A stretch of 64,000 nt of DNA. Source: Lysinibacillus telephonicus (GTDB taxonomy: Bacteria > Bacillota > Bacilli > Bacillales_A > Planococcaceae). Made by a program: the position numbers and the translations under genes. The first letter of the stretch is position 1, and the number at the start of each line of letters is the position of its first letter. The notes under the pieces are model-generated. The model searched no databases, was not told the DNA's origin, and was given only the letters and a program-made list of their open reading frames with translations. The stretch lies in NCBI RefSeq assembly GCF_003966145.1, contig NZ_RXNR01000016.1, positions 16,178 to 80,177 on the forward strand, in the 5' to 3' direction. Positions 9,768-19,949 of this stretch are shown piece by piece.

Positions 9768-10331
9768 GTGATAAACCATGTCGTATTAGTTGGAAGACTT
9801 ACGAAGGATCCAGAACTTCGTTATACACCAAGTGGAGTTCCGATGACTCGCTTTACAGTCGCTGTAAATAGAGCATTTTCGAACCAATCTGGTGAGCGCG
9901 AAGCTGATTTTATCGGATGTATCGCTTGGAGAAAACAAGCCGAAAACTTAGCAAACTTTATGAGAAAAGGAAGTTTGATTGGTGTTGAAGGCCGCATTCA
10001 AACAGGCAGCTACGAGGGTCAGGATGGAAAACGTGTTTACACAACAGACGTTGTAGCGGATTCTGTACAATTTTTAGAGCCGCGAAACGCTGGTGGCGGA
10101 GCAAATATGCCAAATCAACAGTATGGAGGGCAATCATATGGGGGCAACCAACCTACATATAACACAAGCCAACCAAACCAACAATTTGGTAACCAGGGTC
10201 AAGATCCTTTTGCTTCATATCCACAAAGTCAACCTTCTGGAAATCAGCAAAATTATACACGTGTAGATGAGGATCCTTTTGCATCAAGCAAAGGTCCAAT
10301 CGAAGTTTCTGAGGACGACTTACCGTTCTAA
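9768..10331 (+). CDS. ssb: Single-stranded DNA-binding protein SSB
   Basis: Essential SSB of 187 aa. The OB fold occupies residues 1-105 ([23 protein letters not shown]), followed by a disordered Q/N/G-rich linker (about 110-170) and the acidic tip EDDLPF that recruits replication and repair proteins. GTG start with AAAGGAGGTTG upstream. Confidence 0.98.
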   Translation: MINHVVLVGRLTKDPELRYTPSGVPMTRFTVAVNRAFSNQSGEREADFIGCIAWRKQAENLANFMRKGSLIGVEGRIQTGSYEGQDGKRVYTTDVVADSVQFLEPRNAGGGANMPNQQYGGQSYGGNQPTYNTSQPNQQFGNQGQDPFASYPQSQPSGNQQNYTRVDEDPFASSKGPIEVSEDDLPF

Positions 10332-10336
10332 ATGGA

Positions 10337-10450
10337 AAAGCGGAAGCGGTTCGTTAAGGCTCGAGACACGTTGGAAACTCCGACTAGAAGGCGCTTTTTG
10401 CCTTCGCTGGAGGAGTTGAAGCGATGCGAGAGCCTAGCCGCTAGCTAGAC
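10337..10450. repeat. Nested inverted repeat between ssb and rpsR
   Basis: A roughly 110-bp non-coding segment folds back on itself in successive arms: AGCGG/CCGCT, AGGCTC/GAGCCT, AACTCC/GGAGTT and GAAGGC/GCCTTC, with a short loop CTTTTT. It is GC-richer than its surroundings. The form is that of an interspersed structured intergenic repeat, here inside an essential operon. Confidence 0.6.
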
Positions 10451-10532
10451 ATTAAAAAAGCTTCGTGCACTTGGTCGTCAAACGCTCGAAGCAAGACAGG
10501 AAACTTAAAAAATAATAAAGGAGGATATCGAA

Positions 10533-10769
10533 ATGGCACAACGTCGCGGAGGCCGCAAACGCCGTAAAGTTTGCTACTTCACTTCTAACAACATTACGCA
10601 CATCGACTACAAAGATGTAGATTTACTTAAAAAGTTCATTTCTGAACGCGGTAAAATTTTACCACGTCGCGTAACTGGTACAAGTGCAAAATACCAACGT
10701 AAATTAACTACAGCTATTAAACGTGCTCGCATCATGGCACTACTTCCATTCGTAGCTGAAGATAAATAA
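10533..10769 (+). CDS. rpsR: 30S ribosomal protein S18
   Basis: A 78-aa S18 protein, partner of S6. [49 protein letters not shown] is the conserved core. A strong AAAGGAGG site precedes the ATG. Last gene of the operon, about 200 bases after ssb because of the repeat. Confidence 0.98.
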   Translation: MAQRRGGRKRRKVCYFTSNNITHIDYKDVDLLKKFISERGKILPRRVTGTSAKYQRKLTTAIKRARIMALLPFVAEDK

Positions 10770-10781
10770 GATATCTAAATT

Positions 10782-10824
10782 AAAGCACAACAAGGTTTAA
10801 TCAAACTTTGTTGTGCTTTTTTTA
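10782..10824 (+). terminator. Terminator of the rpsF-ssb-rpsR operon
   Basis: AAAGCACAACAA pairs with TTGTTGTGCTTT, with an inner AAG/CTT extension, followed by a run of T. Confidence 0.93.
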
Positions 10825-11154
10825 TAGGATTCCTACAATAGGCACTTTAAATTGCTTTGCCATATATATAAAATTTAAAAATCTAGCCGATACTGTATTT
10901 TTTATAAACAATAACTATTTCGGGTGGAACTGGTTAGGCTAATTTCTCCTGTTTAAGGGCATTAGAAAATGTAGAATTTGCAAGAAACAGTAATAGCTTG
11001 ATGACTCTATACAACATTATGTAACAGCCTTATAAAATGCTAATCGTTGTAAGTCCACATACAATAAGCTTTTTGTTCAAAGCATTAGTGGAACACTAGC
11101 TATACGTATTTTCATTAAATAAAATCTTCTAATGTTCTAAAGGGGCTTTTTAAT
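10825..11154. other. Intergenic region with no recognised gene
   Basis: No supported gene or RNA was found. It presumably holds the promoter of the following gene. GGGTGGAAC at 10922 superficially resembles a T-box element but lacks the rest of a T-box leader. Confidence 0.4.
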
Positions 11155-11808
11155 TTGAAGAAAATATTATTATTTTTCTCAATATTGTTTTCTACTACTG
11201 TAATTGTAATAGGAATATATTTGTTTTTCGGATTACCTTGGAAGCATCACGAATTAAAAGATGAAATGGTTCAGTATTTAGAAAATCGTTATAAAGATGA
11301 TTTTTCTTTAGGAACACTTCATTATCAAATTGTAAATAAAAACGTGTATCATACAATGGCTACAGCAAAATCTACAAGTGTTTCATTTCATATTGAAATA
11401 ACGCCCGATGGTAAAACAATAGAGGATGCTTATTCCATTGAATATTGGTCAGAAGCAGGAGAAAAATATCTTAAACCTATTGTAAAACAACATTTTCATG
11501 ACATGTCATCGTTTTATAGCGATATTTATCTTCTTCAAGAAGAAGTATTCCAACTAGATACTTTAAATAATAATCGCGATGTCGCTTATTGGAATGTGTC
11601 AGTTGGGTTAGGTTATTCCTTAGACTCAGAGAATAAGACCGAAGAATTACAAAAAATAATTAATTTAATTCATGCATTAGAAAATGAGGGATTCATTATT
11701 AAATCATTATCCTTTGATTATCTAGGTAATATAATTATTATCCCAGATGTATACCAAAAAACATTTACTGAGGTAGATGATTTAATACCTTATTTAAAAT
11801 CCCTTTAG
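11155..11808 (+). CDS. Membrane-anchored protein of unknown function
   Basis: Not recognised. 217 aa from a TTG start preceded by AAAGGGGC. Residues 4-26 form one hydrophobic segment (ILLFFSILFSTTVIVIGIYLFF), probably an uncleaved anchor, with the rest outside the cell. The extracellular part contains YLENRYKDDFSLGTLHYQI, which resembles the repeat-like segments of small Bacillus exported proteins (DUF3139-like), but I would not assign a family. It is a single-gene unit with its own terminator. Confidence 0.6.
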   Translation: MKKILLFFSILFSTTVIVIGIYLFFGLPWKHHELKDEMVQYLENRYKDDFSLGTLHYQIVNKNVYHTMATAKSTSVSFHIEITPDGKTIEDAYSIEYWSEAGEKYLKPIVKQHFHDMSSFYSDIYLLQEEVFQLDTLNNNRDVAYWNVSVGLGYSLDSENKTEELQKIINLIHALENEGFIIKSLSFDYLGNIIIIPDVYQKTFTEVDDLIPYLKSL

Positions 11809-11919
11809 ATTCTTAGTGGTTAACACAGAGGGGTTACTTTTCTTGAAGTCTATATTCAAAGCCGAAGATAAAATAAGGTTAAAAATTTCTACTAAAACAG
11901 AGTGGAAATGAATATAATC

Positions 11920-11960
11920 AAAAAATCGACAAAATTCTAATTAGATTTTGTCGATTTTTT
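11920..11960 (+). terminator. Terminator after the anchored protein gene
   Basis: A near-perfect palindrome, AAAAATCGACAAAATTCTAA and its complement, ends in six T. The A-rich left side could also terminate leftward transcription. Confidence 0.85.
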
Positions 11961-12157
11961 TATAGCTATGAATGCTGTAGTTATCTTCATTATCTATAAA
12001 AAGACGTGCTTGCAAAGCCAGTTAAAATAAAACTGGTATTTTATTGTTAATGTGGGAACTAATCATTTATCCCTATCCGCTTTTGTCCAATGACTAAAAA
12101 AATGGTACAATAAACGAATGAAAAAAGATTTTTTTAATAGCAAAAGGAAGGTTATAG

Positions 12158-13099
12158 ATGCCGAATAATCAAACAAGAAGGCTTGCTCATGGCGCAATGA
12201 TGATTGCATTATTTGCGATATTTATTGCAATCGCCTTTTATGTACCAATAATCAGTGTCATTGCTACTGTTTTTGCTCCACTACCAATTGCATGGTACAG
12301 CGCTAAGTATGATCGTAGTTCTTCTATATTAGTAGCAATTGTAGGATGTATAGTCTCCCTCTTTTTTGGAGGTTTAGTAATTTTACCGTTTTCACTTATT
12401 TTTGCATCAGTTGGGGTTGTAATAGGCGACGTACTTCGTTTAAAGAAAAGCAAAGTATTTTTATTTATGTCTTCAGGTATAACTGTACTAATTACTTTTG
12501 CTTTACAATATGTTATTTCAATAAAGTTATTCGAAACAGATTTTATACAAGAATCAATGCAGCTCATGCGTGAAAGTTATTCAAAGTCCATAGAGCTATC
12601 ACAAAGTTTAACTGGCCAAACACCCATTGATCCGGTTACGCTGGAGGCAATGTTTGATATGATGGAGGCTTCTTTACCGGCTTCTATTACAATGGGGGCA
12701 TTCTTCTTTGCGTTTATTATTATTTCAATTAATTTGCCGTTGTTAAAACGGTTAGGAATTAATGTACCGAAATTTCGTTCATTTAAAAATACCCGATTGC
12801 CTCGAGCAATATTATGGTATTACCTAATTGTATTAGCAATCAATTTATTTATTGGCCCTGAAACTGGTACACCTTTATATGTCATAGTTTTGAATTTTTC
12901 TCTAATATTATGGGTGCTTTTAACAATTCAAGGAGTATCTTTTGTTCATTTTGCCCTTGATGCTTTCGGTTCACCTAAATTTTTAAAGGTATTGGCAGCC
13001 ATTATGGCAATTCCACTATATTCCTTTTATGTATTAATAGGAATATTGGACTTAGGTTTTGACATTCGTTCATTTGTCAAAGGAAAGATTCAGAAGTAG
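12158..13099 (+). CDS. yybS: YybS family membrane protein (DUF2232)
   Basis: A 313-aa polytopic membrane protein with about eight spans. It begins with a short basic N terminus (MPNNQTRRLAHGAMMIALFAIFIAIAFY) and lies 12 bases before gdpP, the position of yybS in Bacillus. DUF2232 proteins resemble S-component-type membrane proteins but the role is unknown. A TACAAT -10-like element occurs at 12107-12112. Confidence 0.88.
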   Translation: MPNNQTRRLAHGAMMIALFAIFIAIAFYVPIISVIATVFAPLPIAWYSAKYDRSSSILVAIVGCIVSLFFGGLVILPFSLIFASVGVVIGDVLRLKKSKVFLFMSSGITVLITFALQYVISIKLFETDFIQESMQLMRESYSKSIELSQSLTGQTPIDPVTLEAMFDMMEASLPASITMGAFFFAFIIISINLPLLKRLGINVPKFRSFKNTRLPRAILWYYLIVLAINLFIGPETGTPLYVIVLNFSLILWVLLTIQGVSFVHFALDAFGSPKFLKVLAAIMAIPLYSFYVLIGILDLGFDIRSFVKGKIQK

Positions 13100-13111
13100 G
13101 GAGCTGATAAA

Positions 13112-15085
13112 ATGGATACTTATAGGAAGCGACTCATACGACATCCTCTTATGTATCTAACGGTGATTGGTTTAATAGGTTCCATACTATTGTTCTTTTG
13201 GAATTTTTGGTTTGGAGCGGCCTATGCGGTCGTCATTGCCATCGGGTTAGTATATGCGTGGAGAATTGAGAAAATTACCTTTCAAGACACAGAAAAACAT
13301 ATAGAATCGCTCTCATTCCGAATGAAGAAAGTAGGAGCAGAAGCCCTATTAGAAATGCCAATCGGAATTTTGCTCGTGAATGACAAATTTGTTATTGAGT
13401 GGGCAAATCCATATATGTCCCAAATCCTTGATGAAGAGACATTGATTGGCCAAGAAATGTTTATTATTTCAGAAGATCTATACAGCCTTACAAAATCAGA
13501 AGAAAAGCGTGAAAAGACGGTTTCAATTGGTGATCGTCAATTTAAAGTTGTTTATAAACAGGAAGAAAAACTGCTTTATTTCTTTGATGTAACTGAGCAA
13601 CTAAAAATTGAATCGAAATATTACGCAGATCGAACAGTTATTGCGATTTTATTTATTGATAATTATGATGAATTAACACAAGGCATGGATGATCAAGCAA
13701 GAAGTTTAACGAATACAATTGTTACTTCAATTATCAATGAGTGGGCTTTTGCACATGGAATTTTTGCAAAGCGGATTTCATCTGACCGATTTTTAGCTGT
13801 TTTAAATGAATCCATTTTAAGTGAACTTGAAAAGAAAAAATTCTCCATTTTAGATGATATTCGTGAAAAAACAGCTCAAAAAAACTTGTCACTAACATTA
13901 AGTATAGGTGTGGGTACCGGCTCCTCTTCTTTAATAAAACTAGGGGAATTGGCGCAATCGAGTTTAGATTTAGTTTTAGGACGCGGTGGAGACCAAGTTG
14001 CTATTAAACAACCGAATGGGAAATTAAAGTTTTATGGCGGCAAAACAAATCCAGTTGAAAAACGTACTCGGGTACGTGCGAGGGTAATTTCACATGCACT
14101 GCAGGATTTAATTAATGAAAGTGATCAAGTATTCATTATGGGTCATAAAAATCCTGATATGGATGCCATTGGGGCTGCCATTGGTGTACGTAAAATGGCT
14201 CTAAAAAATAAAGTAGAAGGCTATGTTGTTTTAAATTTTGACGAACTAAATGGCAGTGTTAGTCGTCTAATGAATGAAATTGAAAAGAACTCGGACTTTT
14301 ATAATTACTTTATAACGCCAGATGAAGCACTTTCATTAATGACGGATAAATCTTTAGTAGTAATTGTTGATACACATAAACCGAGTCTTGTAATAGATGA
14401 TCGTTTGCTAAAAAGATCAGAAATCGTCGTTGTGATTGACCATCATAGACGCGGAGAGGAATTCGTTCAAAACCCAACGTTGGTTTATATGGAGCCCTAT
14501 GCTTCGTCTACAGCCGAGTTAGTTACAGAGCTTTTAGAGTATCAGCCTGAAGATGAAAAATTATCAAAGCTTGAAGCGACTGCGCTTTTATCAGGTATTA
14601 TTGTAGATACAAAAAGCTTTACACTTCGAACAGGTGCAAGAACGTTTGAAGCTGCTTCCTATTTAAGAACATATGGTGCAGATACAATTTTAGTTCAACA
14701 GTTATTGAAAGAAGATATAGATACGTATATTGAACGTTCTAAAATAATACAAACAGTTGAGTTTGTCTACCCAGGCATTGCAGTAGCGTATGGCGGGGAT
14801 AACAAACAATATGACTCTGTTTTAATTGCACAAACAGCAGATATTTTATTAACGATGAAGGATGTTTCGGCTTCTTTTGTCATTGCACATCGTTCAGATG
14901 GATTGATCGGAATTAGTGCCCGATCTCTAGGGGATATTAACGTCCAGCTTGTCATGGAAAACCTTGGCGGCGGAGGGCATTTAACAAATGCAGCTTGTCA
15001 AATAAAAGCAGATACAATAGAAGAAGCGGTGCTTTATTTAAGAAAAGCAATTCTTGAAACGCTTGAAGGGAGTAATGAGGAATGA
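13112..15085 (+). CDS. gdpP: Cyclic-di-AMP phosphodiesterase GdpP
   Basis: Membrane-bound DHH/DHHA1 phosphodiesterase that degrades c-di-AMP to pApA and so affects potassium balance and cell-wall stress. Two membrane spans lie at about 12-50, a PAS domain near 85-140, a degenerate GGDEF domain near 170-300, and the DHH domain with [20 protein letters not shown] and IDHHRRGEE. The C-terminal DHHA1 domain has [10 protein letters not shown]. Length 657 aa is typical (659 in B. subtilis). It overlaps rplI by 4 bases (ATGA). Confidence 0.96.
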   Translation: MDTYRKRLIRHPLMYLTVIGLIGSILLFFWNFWFGAAYAVVIAIGLVYAWRIEKITFQDTEKHIESLSFRMKKVGAEALLEMPIGILLVNDKFVIEWANPYMSQILDEETLIGQEMFIISEDLYSLTKSEEKREKTVSIGDRQFKVVYKQEEKLLYFFDVTEQLKIESKYYADRTVIAILFIDNYDELTQGMDDQARSLTNTIVTSIINEWAFAHGIFAKRISSDRFLAVLNESILSELEKKKFSILDDIREKTAQKNLSLTLSIGVGTGSSSLIKLGELAQSSLDLVLGRGGDQVAIKQPNGKLKFYGGKTNPVEKRTRVRARVISHALQDLINESDQVFIMGHKNPDMDAIGAAIGVRKMALKNKVEGYVVLNFDELNGSVSRLMNEIEKNSDFYNYFITPDEALSLMTDKSLVVIVDTHKPSLVIDDRLLKRSEIVVVIDHHRRGEEFVQNPTLVYMEPYASSTAELVTELLEYQPEDEKLSKLEATALLSGIIVDTKSFTLRTGARTFEAASYLRTYGADTILVQQLLKEDIDTYIERSKIIQTVEFVYPGIAVAYGGDNKQYDSVLIAQTADILLTMKDVSASFVIAHRSDGLIGISARSLGDINVQLVMENLGGGGHLTNAACQIKADTIEEAVLYLRKAILETLEGSNEE

Positions 15086-15531
15086 AAGTAGTATTTTTAA
15101 AAGATGTAAAAGGTAAAGGGAAAAAGGGAGAAGTTAAAAACGTTGCAGACGGTTATGCACAAAACTTTTTAATAAAAAATGGTTATGCAGTTGAAGCAAC
15201 AAATCAAGCACTTAGCCAATTAGAAGGACAAAAGAAATTAGAAGCTAAAAATGCTGCTGCTGAATTACAAGCAGCTAAAGATTTAAAAGAAAAGCTTGAA
15301 AATATTACAGTAGAAATTAAAGCGAAATCAGGTGAAGGCGGCCGCCTATTCGGCTCAGTATCAACTAAGCAAATTGCAGAAGCACTTCAAAAAGATTTTG
15401 GAATTAAAATAGATAAACGTAAAATGGATTGTAACGAAGGTATACGCTCTTTAGGCGTTACTAATGTACCCGTAAAACTTCACCATGAAGTAAAAGCAAC
15501 ATTAAAGGTACACGTTACGGAAGAAGCGTAA
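15082..15531 (+). CDS. rplI: 50S ribosomal protein L9
   Basis: A 149-aa L9 protein. The N-terminal domain [36 protein letters not shown] is followed by the long connecting helix and the C-terminal rRNA-binding domain with [19 protein letters not shown]. Coupled to gdpP by an ATGA overlap and followed by dnaC after 12 bases. Confidence 0.98.
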   Translation: MKVVFLKDVKGKGKKGEVKNVADGYAQNFLIKNGYAVEATNQALSQLEGQKKLEAKNAAAELQAAKDLKEKLENITVEIKAKSGEGGRLFGSVSTKQIAEALQKDFGIKIDKRKMDCNEGIRSLGVTNVPVKLHHEVKATLKVHVTEEA

Positions 15532-15543
15532 GGAGAGAACTCT

Positions 15544-16902
15544 ATGAACGAAGGCGTTTTAGACCGCGTTCCACCGCATAATCATGAAGCAGAGCAATCG
15601 GTTATCGGTGCGATATTCCTTGAACCACAAGCCTTAATAACAGCATCAGAAATTTTAATACCTGAGGATTTTTACCGAATTGCTCATCAGAAAATTTTCC
15701 AAACGATGCTCGATTTAAGTGATCAAGGTAAAGCGATAGATGTTGTCACTGTTACAGAAGAACTTTCAGTAAAAAAGGAACTTGAAGATGTTGGGGGGCT
15801 TTCTTACTTAACAGAACTTGCAAATGCCGTCCCGACTGCTGCAAATATTGCTTACTACGCTAAAATCGTTGAAGAAAAAGCTCTTTTACGCCGCTTAATT
15901 CGTACAGCAACAAAGATAGTAGAAGATGGCTATACTCGTGAAGATGAGGTAGAAGCGCTTTTAGCGGATGCTGAAAAGAAAGTGATGGAGGTCGCTAGCC
16001 GTAAAAATGCCGGTGACTTCAAACATGTCAAAGATGTACTCGTTCAAACGTACGATAATATTGAACAGCTCCAATTCCGTGATGGAGATGTAACAGGAAT
16101 TCCAACTGGTTTCCATGATTTAGACCGTATGACAGCAGGATTTCAACGTAATGATTTAATTATTGTGGCTGCCAGACCATCCGTTGGTAAAACCGCATTT
16201 GCATTGAATATTGCACAAAGTGTTGCGGTAAAAGCTCGCGAAAACGTTGCAATATTTTCTCTCGAAATGGGTGCAGAGCAGCTTGTAATGCGTCTCCTTT
16301 GTGCGGAAGGTAATATTGATGCTCAGGTGCTGCGTACAGGTGCTCTGACTTCGGAGGACTGGGGTAAGCTAACGATGGCGATGGGAAGCCTATCAAATTC
16401 AGGTATATATATTGATGATACACCTGGGTTGCGTATAAGCGAAATTCGTGCAAAATGTCGTCGTCTGGCTCAGGAACATGGATTAGGTATGATACTAATC
16501 GATTACTTGCAATTAATTCAAGGAAGCGGCAAAAGCGGTGAAAACCGTCAGCAGGAAGTTTCCGAGATTTCTCGTTCATTAAAAGCTCTTGCTCGTGAAT
16601 TAAAGGTGCCTGTTATCGCACTATCACAGCTATCTCGTGGTGTAGAGCAACGACAAGATAAGCGCCCAATGATGAGTGATATTCGTGAATCGGGAAGTAT
16701 TGAGCAAGACGCCGATATCGTAGCATTCTTATATCGTGATGACTACTACGATAAAGAGTCGGAAAACAAAAACATGATTGAAATCATTATTGCAAAGCAG
16801 CGTAACGGCCCAACAGGTACAGTTACACTTGCATTTAAAAAGGAGTTTAATAAGTTTATTAATATCGACTGGTCGCAGCATCAACAGCCAGTACCAGTTT
16901 AA
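15544..16902 (+). CDS. dnaC: Replicative DNA helicase (DnaC of Bacillus, DnaB family)
   Basis: Hexameric fork helicase of 452 aa. The N-terminal DnaG-interacting domain (RVPPHNHEAEQSVIGAIFLEP) is followed by a RecA-like motor with Walker A ARPSVGKTAFA, Walker B LGMILIDYLQLIQG and the arginine-finger region DIRESGSIEQDAD. No intein or insertion. In Bacillus it is named dnaC; the E. coli orthologue is dnaB. Confidence 0.98.
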   Translation: MNEGVLDRVPPHNHEAEQSVIGAIFLEPQALITASEILIPEDFYRIAHQKIFQTMLDLSDQGKAIDVVTVTEELSVKKELEDVGGLSYLTELANAVPTAANIAYYAKIVEEKALLRRLIRTATKIVEDGYTREDEVEALLADAEKKVMEVASRKNAGDFKHVKDVLVQTYDNIEQLQFRDGDVTGIPTGFHDLDRMTAGFQRNDLIIVAARPSVGKTAFALNIAQSVAVKARENVAIFSLEMGAEQLVMRLLCAEGNIDAQVLRTGALTSEDWGKLTMAMGSLSNSGIYIDDTPGLRISEIRAKCRRLAQEHGLGMILIDYLQLIQGSGKSGENRQQEVSEISRSLKALARELKVPVIALSQLSRGVEQRQDKRPMMSDIRESGSIEQDADIVAFLYRDDYYDKESENKNMIEIIIAKQRNGPTGTVTLAFKKEFNKFINIDWSQHQQPVPV

Positions 16903-16940
16903 TAGGCTTAACTTTATAACACTATAAAACTATTTTCAGA

Positions 16941-16985
16941 ACACGAACAATAATTCTATGTTGGAATTATTTGTTCGTGTTTTTT
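16941..16985 (+). terminator. Terminator after dnaC
   Basis: ACACGAACAA-TAATTC pairs with GAATTA-TTTGTTCGTGT around the loop TATGTTG, followed by six T. The arms contain CGAACAA, which resembles half a PurBox, but the structure reads best as a terminator. Confidence 0.88.
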
Positions 16986-17094
16986 GCTTTTCTTCATTGA
17001 CTTATACTAGCTATCACTGTTACAATTATTCTGTTTGATAAAGTAAAACTTCAATCGTTGTTTACCAAATGGTTGTTAGTTTAACTAATCGAGT

Positions 17095-17107
17095 ATTTCC
17101 GAACAGT
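17095..17107 (+). promoter_or_regulatory. Possible PurBox upstream of purA
   Basis: ATTTCCGAACAGT matches 12 of 13 positions of the PurR consensus AWWWCCGAACWWT and lies about 80 bases before the purA start. PurR regulates purA in B. subtilis. I could not find a good second, inverted box at the usual distance. Confidence 0.4.
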
Positions 17108-17185
17108 TAATGTTTTTTAAGTGGGAATTTTACTGATCGTGAATATGGGATAAAGGACGTAAACGCGTCTAGCGGAGGTGCTGAT

Positions 17186-18472
17186 ATGACATCAGTTGTA
17201 GTTGTGGGGACACAATGGGGAGACGAAGGTAAAGGAAAAATTACGGACTTCCTATCTAAAAAAGCAGATATAATCGCTCGTTTTTCCGGCGGAGATAACG
17301 CTGGTCATACAATTAAAATTGGCGATGAAACTTACAAATTGCATTTAATTCCATCAGGTATTTTTTATAAAGAAAAAACTTCAGTTATGGGCAATGGAAT
17401 GGTAATCAATCCAAAATCATTAGTAACTGAACTAAAAGGATTGCAAGAACGCGGTATTGATACTTCTAATTTACGTATTTCAAACCGTGCGCAAGTAATT
17501 CTTCCTTATCACATCTATCAAGATAAAGTAGATGAAGCGGCTCGCGGCGATAACAAAATCGGTACTACTTGCAAAGGTATTGGTCCATGTTATCAAGACA
17601 AAATTGCTCGTATAGGTATTCGAGTAGCAGATTTACTTGATCGTGAAATCTTTGAACAAAAACTTCGTGAAAACTTAGAAAAGAAAAATCGTCTTTTTGA
17701 AAAATTTTATGAAGTAGAAGGTTTAAAATTCGAAGATATCTTTGAAGAATATTACGGCTATGGACAAGAAATTGCGAAATACGTAACGGATACTTCAAAA
17801 GTATTAAACGACGTACTAGATGAAGGTGGTCGTGTATTGTTTGAAGGTGCACAAGGTGTTATGTTAGATGTTGACCATGGTACGTATCCATTTGTTACAT
17901 CTTCAAACCCTGTAGCTGGTGGTGTTACAACTGGTACAGGTATTGGTCCTTCTCACGTTTCCCGTGTAGTTGGGGTATGTAAAGCATATACTTCTCGCGT
18001 TGGTGACGGTCCATTCCCAACTGAATTATTTGATGAAACTGGCCACCATATTCGTGAAGTAGGTCGTGAATATGGTACAACAACAGGACGTCCACGCCGT
18101 GTTGGTTGGTTCGATTCAGTAGTAGTTCGCCATTCTCGTCGTGTAAGTGGTATTACAGATTTAGCACTTAACTCAATCGACGTATTAACTGGCTTAGATA
18201 CTGTGAAAATTTGTACTGCTTATAAATATAACGGTGAAATCATCACGGAATACCCTGCAAGCTTAAATGTAATTGAAGCTTGTGAACCAGTATACGAAGA
18301 ACTTCCAGGTTGGACAGAAGATGTGACAGGTGTTCGTACATTAGAAGAACTTCCTGAAAATGCTCGTAAATATGTAGAACGAGTAGTAGAGCTAACTGGC
18401 ATCAACCTAATGACATTCTCAGTAGGCCCAGCTCGTGAGCAAACGAACATTGTTAATCCAATTTGGGATTAA
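17186..18472 (+). CDS. purA: Adenylosuccinate synthetase PurA
   Basis: Catalyses GTP-dependent adenylosuccinate formation from IMP and aspartate, the first committed AMP step. [17 protein letters not shown] at residues 8-24 is the GTP-binding loop with the catalytic aspartate, and [17 protein letters not shown] is the second signature. Length 428 aa is normal. The last codons read NPIWD; this 3' end was partly duplicated in the downstream repeat array. Confidence 0.98.
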   Translation: MTSVVVVGTQWGDEGKGKITDFLSKKADIIARFSGGDNAGHTIKIGDETYKLHLIPSGIFYKEKTSVMGNGMVINPKSLVTELKGLQERGIDTSNLRISNRAQVILPYHIYQDKVDEAARGDNKIGTTCKGIGPCYQDKIARIGIRVADLLDREIFEQKLRENLEKKNRLFEKFYEVEGLKFEDIFEEYYGYGQEIAKYVTDTSKVLNDVLDEGGRVLFEGAQGVMLDVDHGTYPFVTSSNPVAGGVTTGTGIGPSHVSRVVGVCKAYTSRVGDGPFPTELFDETGHHIREVGREYGTTTGRPRRVGWFDSVVVRHSRRVSGITDLALNSIDVLTGLDTVKICTAYKYNGEIITEYPASLNVIEACEPVYEELPGWTEDVTGVRTLEELPENARKYVERVVELTGINLMTFSVGPAREQTNIVNPIWD

Positions 18473-18480
18473 CAATATTC

Positions 18481-18746
18481 GTTCTGCACCGAAAGCGAAG
18501 CGGCAGGTGCAAACAAGGTAGTTCTGCACCGAAAGCAAAGCGACAGGTGCAAACAAGGTAGTTCTGCACCGAAAGCGAAGCGGCAGGTGCAAACAAGAGA
18601 ATGAATAATCCAATTTGGGATTAACAATATTCGTTCTGCACCGAAAGCAAAGCGACAGGTGCAAACAAGGTAGTTCTGCACCGAAAGCAAAGCGACAGGT
18701 GCAAACAAGGTAGTTCTGCACCGAAAGCAAAGCGACAGGTGCAAAC
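18481..18746. repeat. Array of six 40-bp hairpin repeats downstream of purA
   Basis: Copies start at 18481, 18521, 18561, 18633, 18673 and 18713. Each has the form GTTCTGCACCGAAAGC, then RAAGCGRC, then AGGTGCAAAC; TGCACC and GGTGCA form the stem in every copy. Two blocks of three copies are separated by 32 bases that repeat the purA end and stop region (AATCCAATTTGGGATTAACA; original at 18456-18475). The array is open on the minus strand because 40-bp units cycle through the frames, which produces spurious reading frames. Confidence 0.95.
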
Positions 18747-18774
18747 TTCATAAAGTATTTAAATTAAATCATAA

Positions 18775-18848
18775 AAAAGAATTCGCAACACAACTGTGAT
18801 AAATGACAGACAGGTCACTAGTATACAGAAGTGAAGCGAATTCTTTTT
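18775..18848. terminator. Bidirectional terminator between purA and the metallophosphoesterase gene
   Basis: AAAAAGAATTCGC and GCGAATTCTTTTT enclose a partly paired loop. A-runs and T-runs on both sides suit termination from either direction. Confidence 0.7.
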
Positions 18849-18911
18849 GTTAATATTAGAATTATTCCTTCCAAATTAAAGGACAAAATAAAATTACTGC
18901 TCTCCTTTTAG

Positions 18912-19751
18912 TTATGCTTTGACTTTTTCATTTGTTAATAATGTAACATTACGATCTTTTTCTACTCCAATTTGATGAGGAGATAATTCAAAATGATCAA
19001 TAGCTGTCCCCACTTTATTAGCAGCACTTTTTAAAATTTCATTGGATAATGTAATTTCTTTAATTTCTATTTGTTGTTCTGAAATTTCAATAATACGTGC
19101 ACCGATTTCATCCATGACTGCTGAGAGTTGAACATATGTCCAATTGCCTTGTTGAACAATTGAATTATAGTGATTATGGCCATTTATATAAATGTTCACA
19201 CCTTGTTTTTTATTTAAAATATCCTTTAATGGAATATTTGGATCAACACTTAGACCCTTTTTTTCAGAGTTCGATGTTGTTTCATAAACAGGATGGTGTG
19301 CAAATACTAGGACTGGATTTGTTTTAGCAAGTTCCAATTGTTTATCTAACCACTGTAACTGTGTTTCCTCTAATGTCCCACCCCAATCTTCAAAATCTTG
19401 ATCTTTTGCAGTATCTAAAAATATTAAAGATGCATCCTCATTATGAATTGCATGATATCTCTTCTGTTTCGTAATTTTAAGCATTTCATTCTTTGGCAAC
19501 CCGTAACAATCGTGATTTCCAATGACATGAATAAAAGGTTTATTAAATTTATGAATAATATCATAAATCTCCTTCAGCTCATCCTCCACACCATAATTTG
19601 TTAAATCACCTATTGAAACATACAAATCTACCTCAAGATTAAAAAATGACTCTAAGTATCCAGAGAAAAATATAGATCTTTCTGTCTCTATTTGATCATA
19701 GCTCTCTTTAATAGTTGGATAATGTAAATCTCCGAAAACTGCAATCTTCAT
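18912..19751 (-). CDS. Calcineurin-like metallophosphoesterase, possible glycerophosphodiesterase
   Basis: A 279-aa dinuclear metallophosphoesterase without a signal peptide. Metal ligands are visible in GDLH (7-10), GDLTNYG (48-54), GNHD (78-81), AHHP (151-154) and GHNH (191-194). This is the class III phosphodiesterase family that includes CpdA-type and GpdQ enzymes. It is divergent from glpP and the Ugp-like operon, so a role in cleaving glycerophosphodiesters is a reasonable inference but unproven. An AAAGGAGGGGC site precedes the ATG. Confidence 0.85.
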   Translation of the reverse strand: MKIAVFGDLHYPTIKESYDQIETERSIFFSGYLESFFNLEVDLYVSIGDLTNYGVEDELKEIYDIIHKFNKPFIHVIGNHDCYGLPKNEMLKITKQKRYHAIHNEDASLIFLDTAKDQDFEDWGGTLEETQLQWLDKQLELAKTNPVLVFAHHPVYETTSNSEKKGLSVDPNIPLKDILNKKQGVNIYINGHNHYNSIVQQGNWTYVQLSAVMDEIGARIIEISEQQIEIKEITLSNEILKSAANKVGTAIDHFELSPHQIGVEKDRNVTLLTNEKVKA

Positions 19752-19949
19752 AATGCCCCTCCTTTAAACTTATTATTACTAGGCTAAGGGTTGAATATTG
19801 TGAAGGAATAAAGGCGGTGTTTCTTTATTGTTAACGTATTAATCTACTGTAAATTAACTGTAAAAATATTAAGGATTCAATTAGCAAGGGTGGTCAAAGC
19901 TGTATGATTGCTATAAGAACTTTTGAAACAAAGGAGGAGCTATTATTTA

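Noticed and set aside
10918..10932. T-box riboswitch element (GGGTGGAAC)
   Set aside because: The rest of the T-box leader, a specifier loop and a terminator/antiterminator pair are absent, and the next gene is not an aminoacyl-tRNA synthetase or amino-acid gene.
16941..16985. Pair of PurBoxes
   Set aside because: CGAACAA arms are part of a perfect hairpin followed by six T right after dnaC, so termination explains them better.
18481..18746. CRISPR array
   Set aside because: The 40-bp units are directly tandem with no unique spacers; the only interruption repeats the purA end. No cas gene is present.
18419..18751. Minus-strand coding sequences of about 90-110 codons over the repeat array
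   Set aside because: The frames arise because the 40-bp units lack stop codons on that strand; the protein is a repeated FAPVALLSVQN-type sequence and has no ribosome site. They overlap the end of purA.
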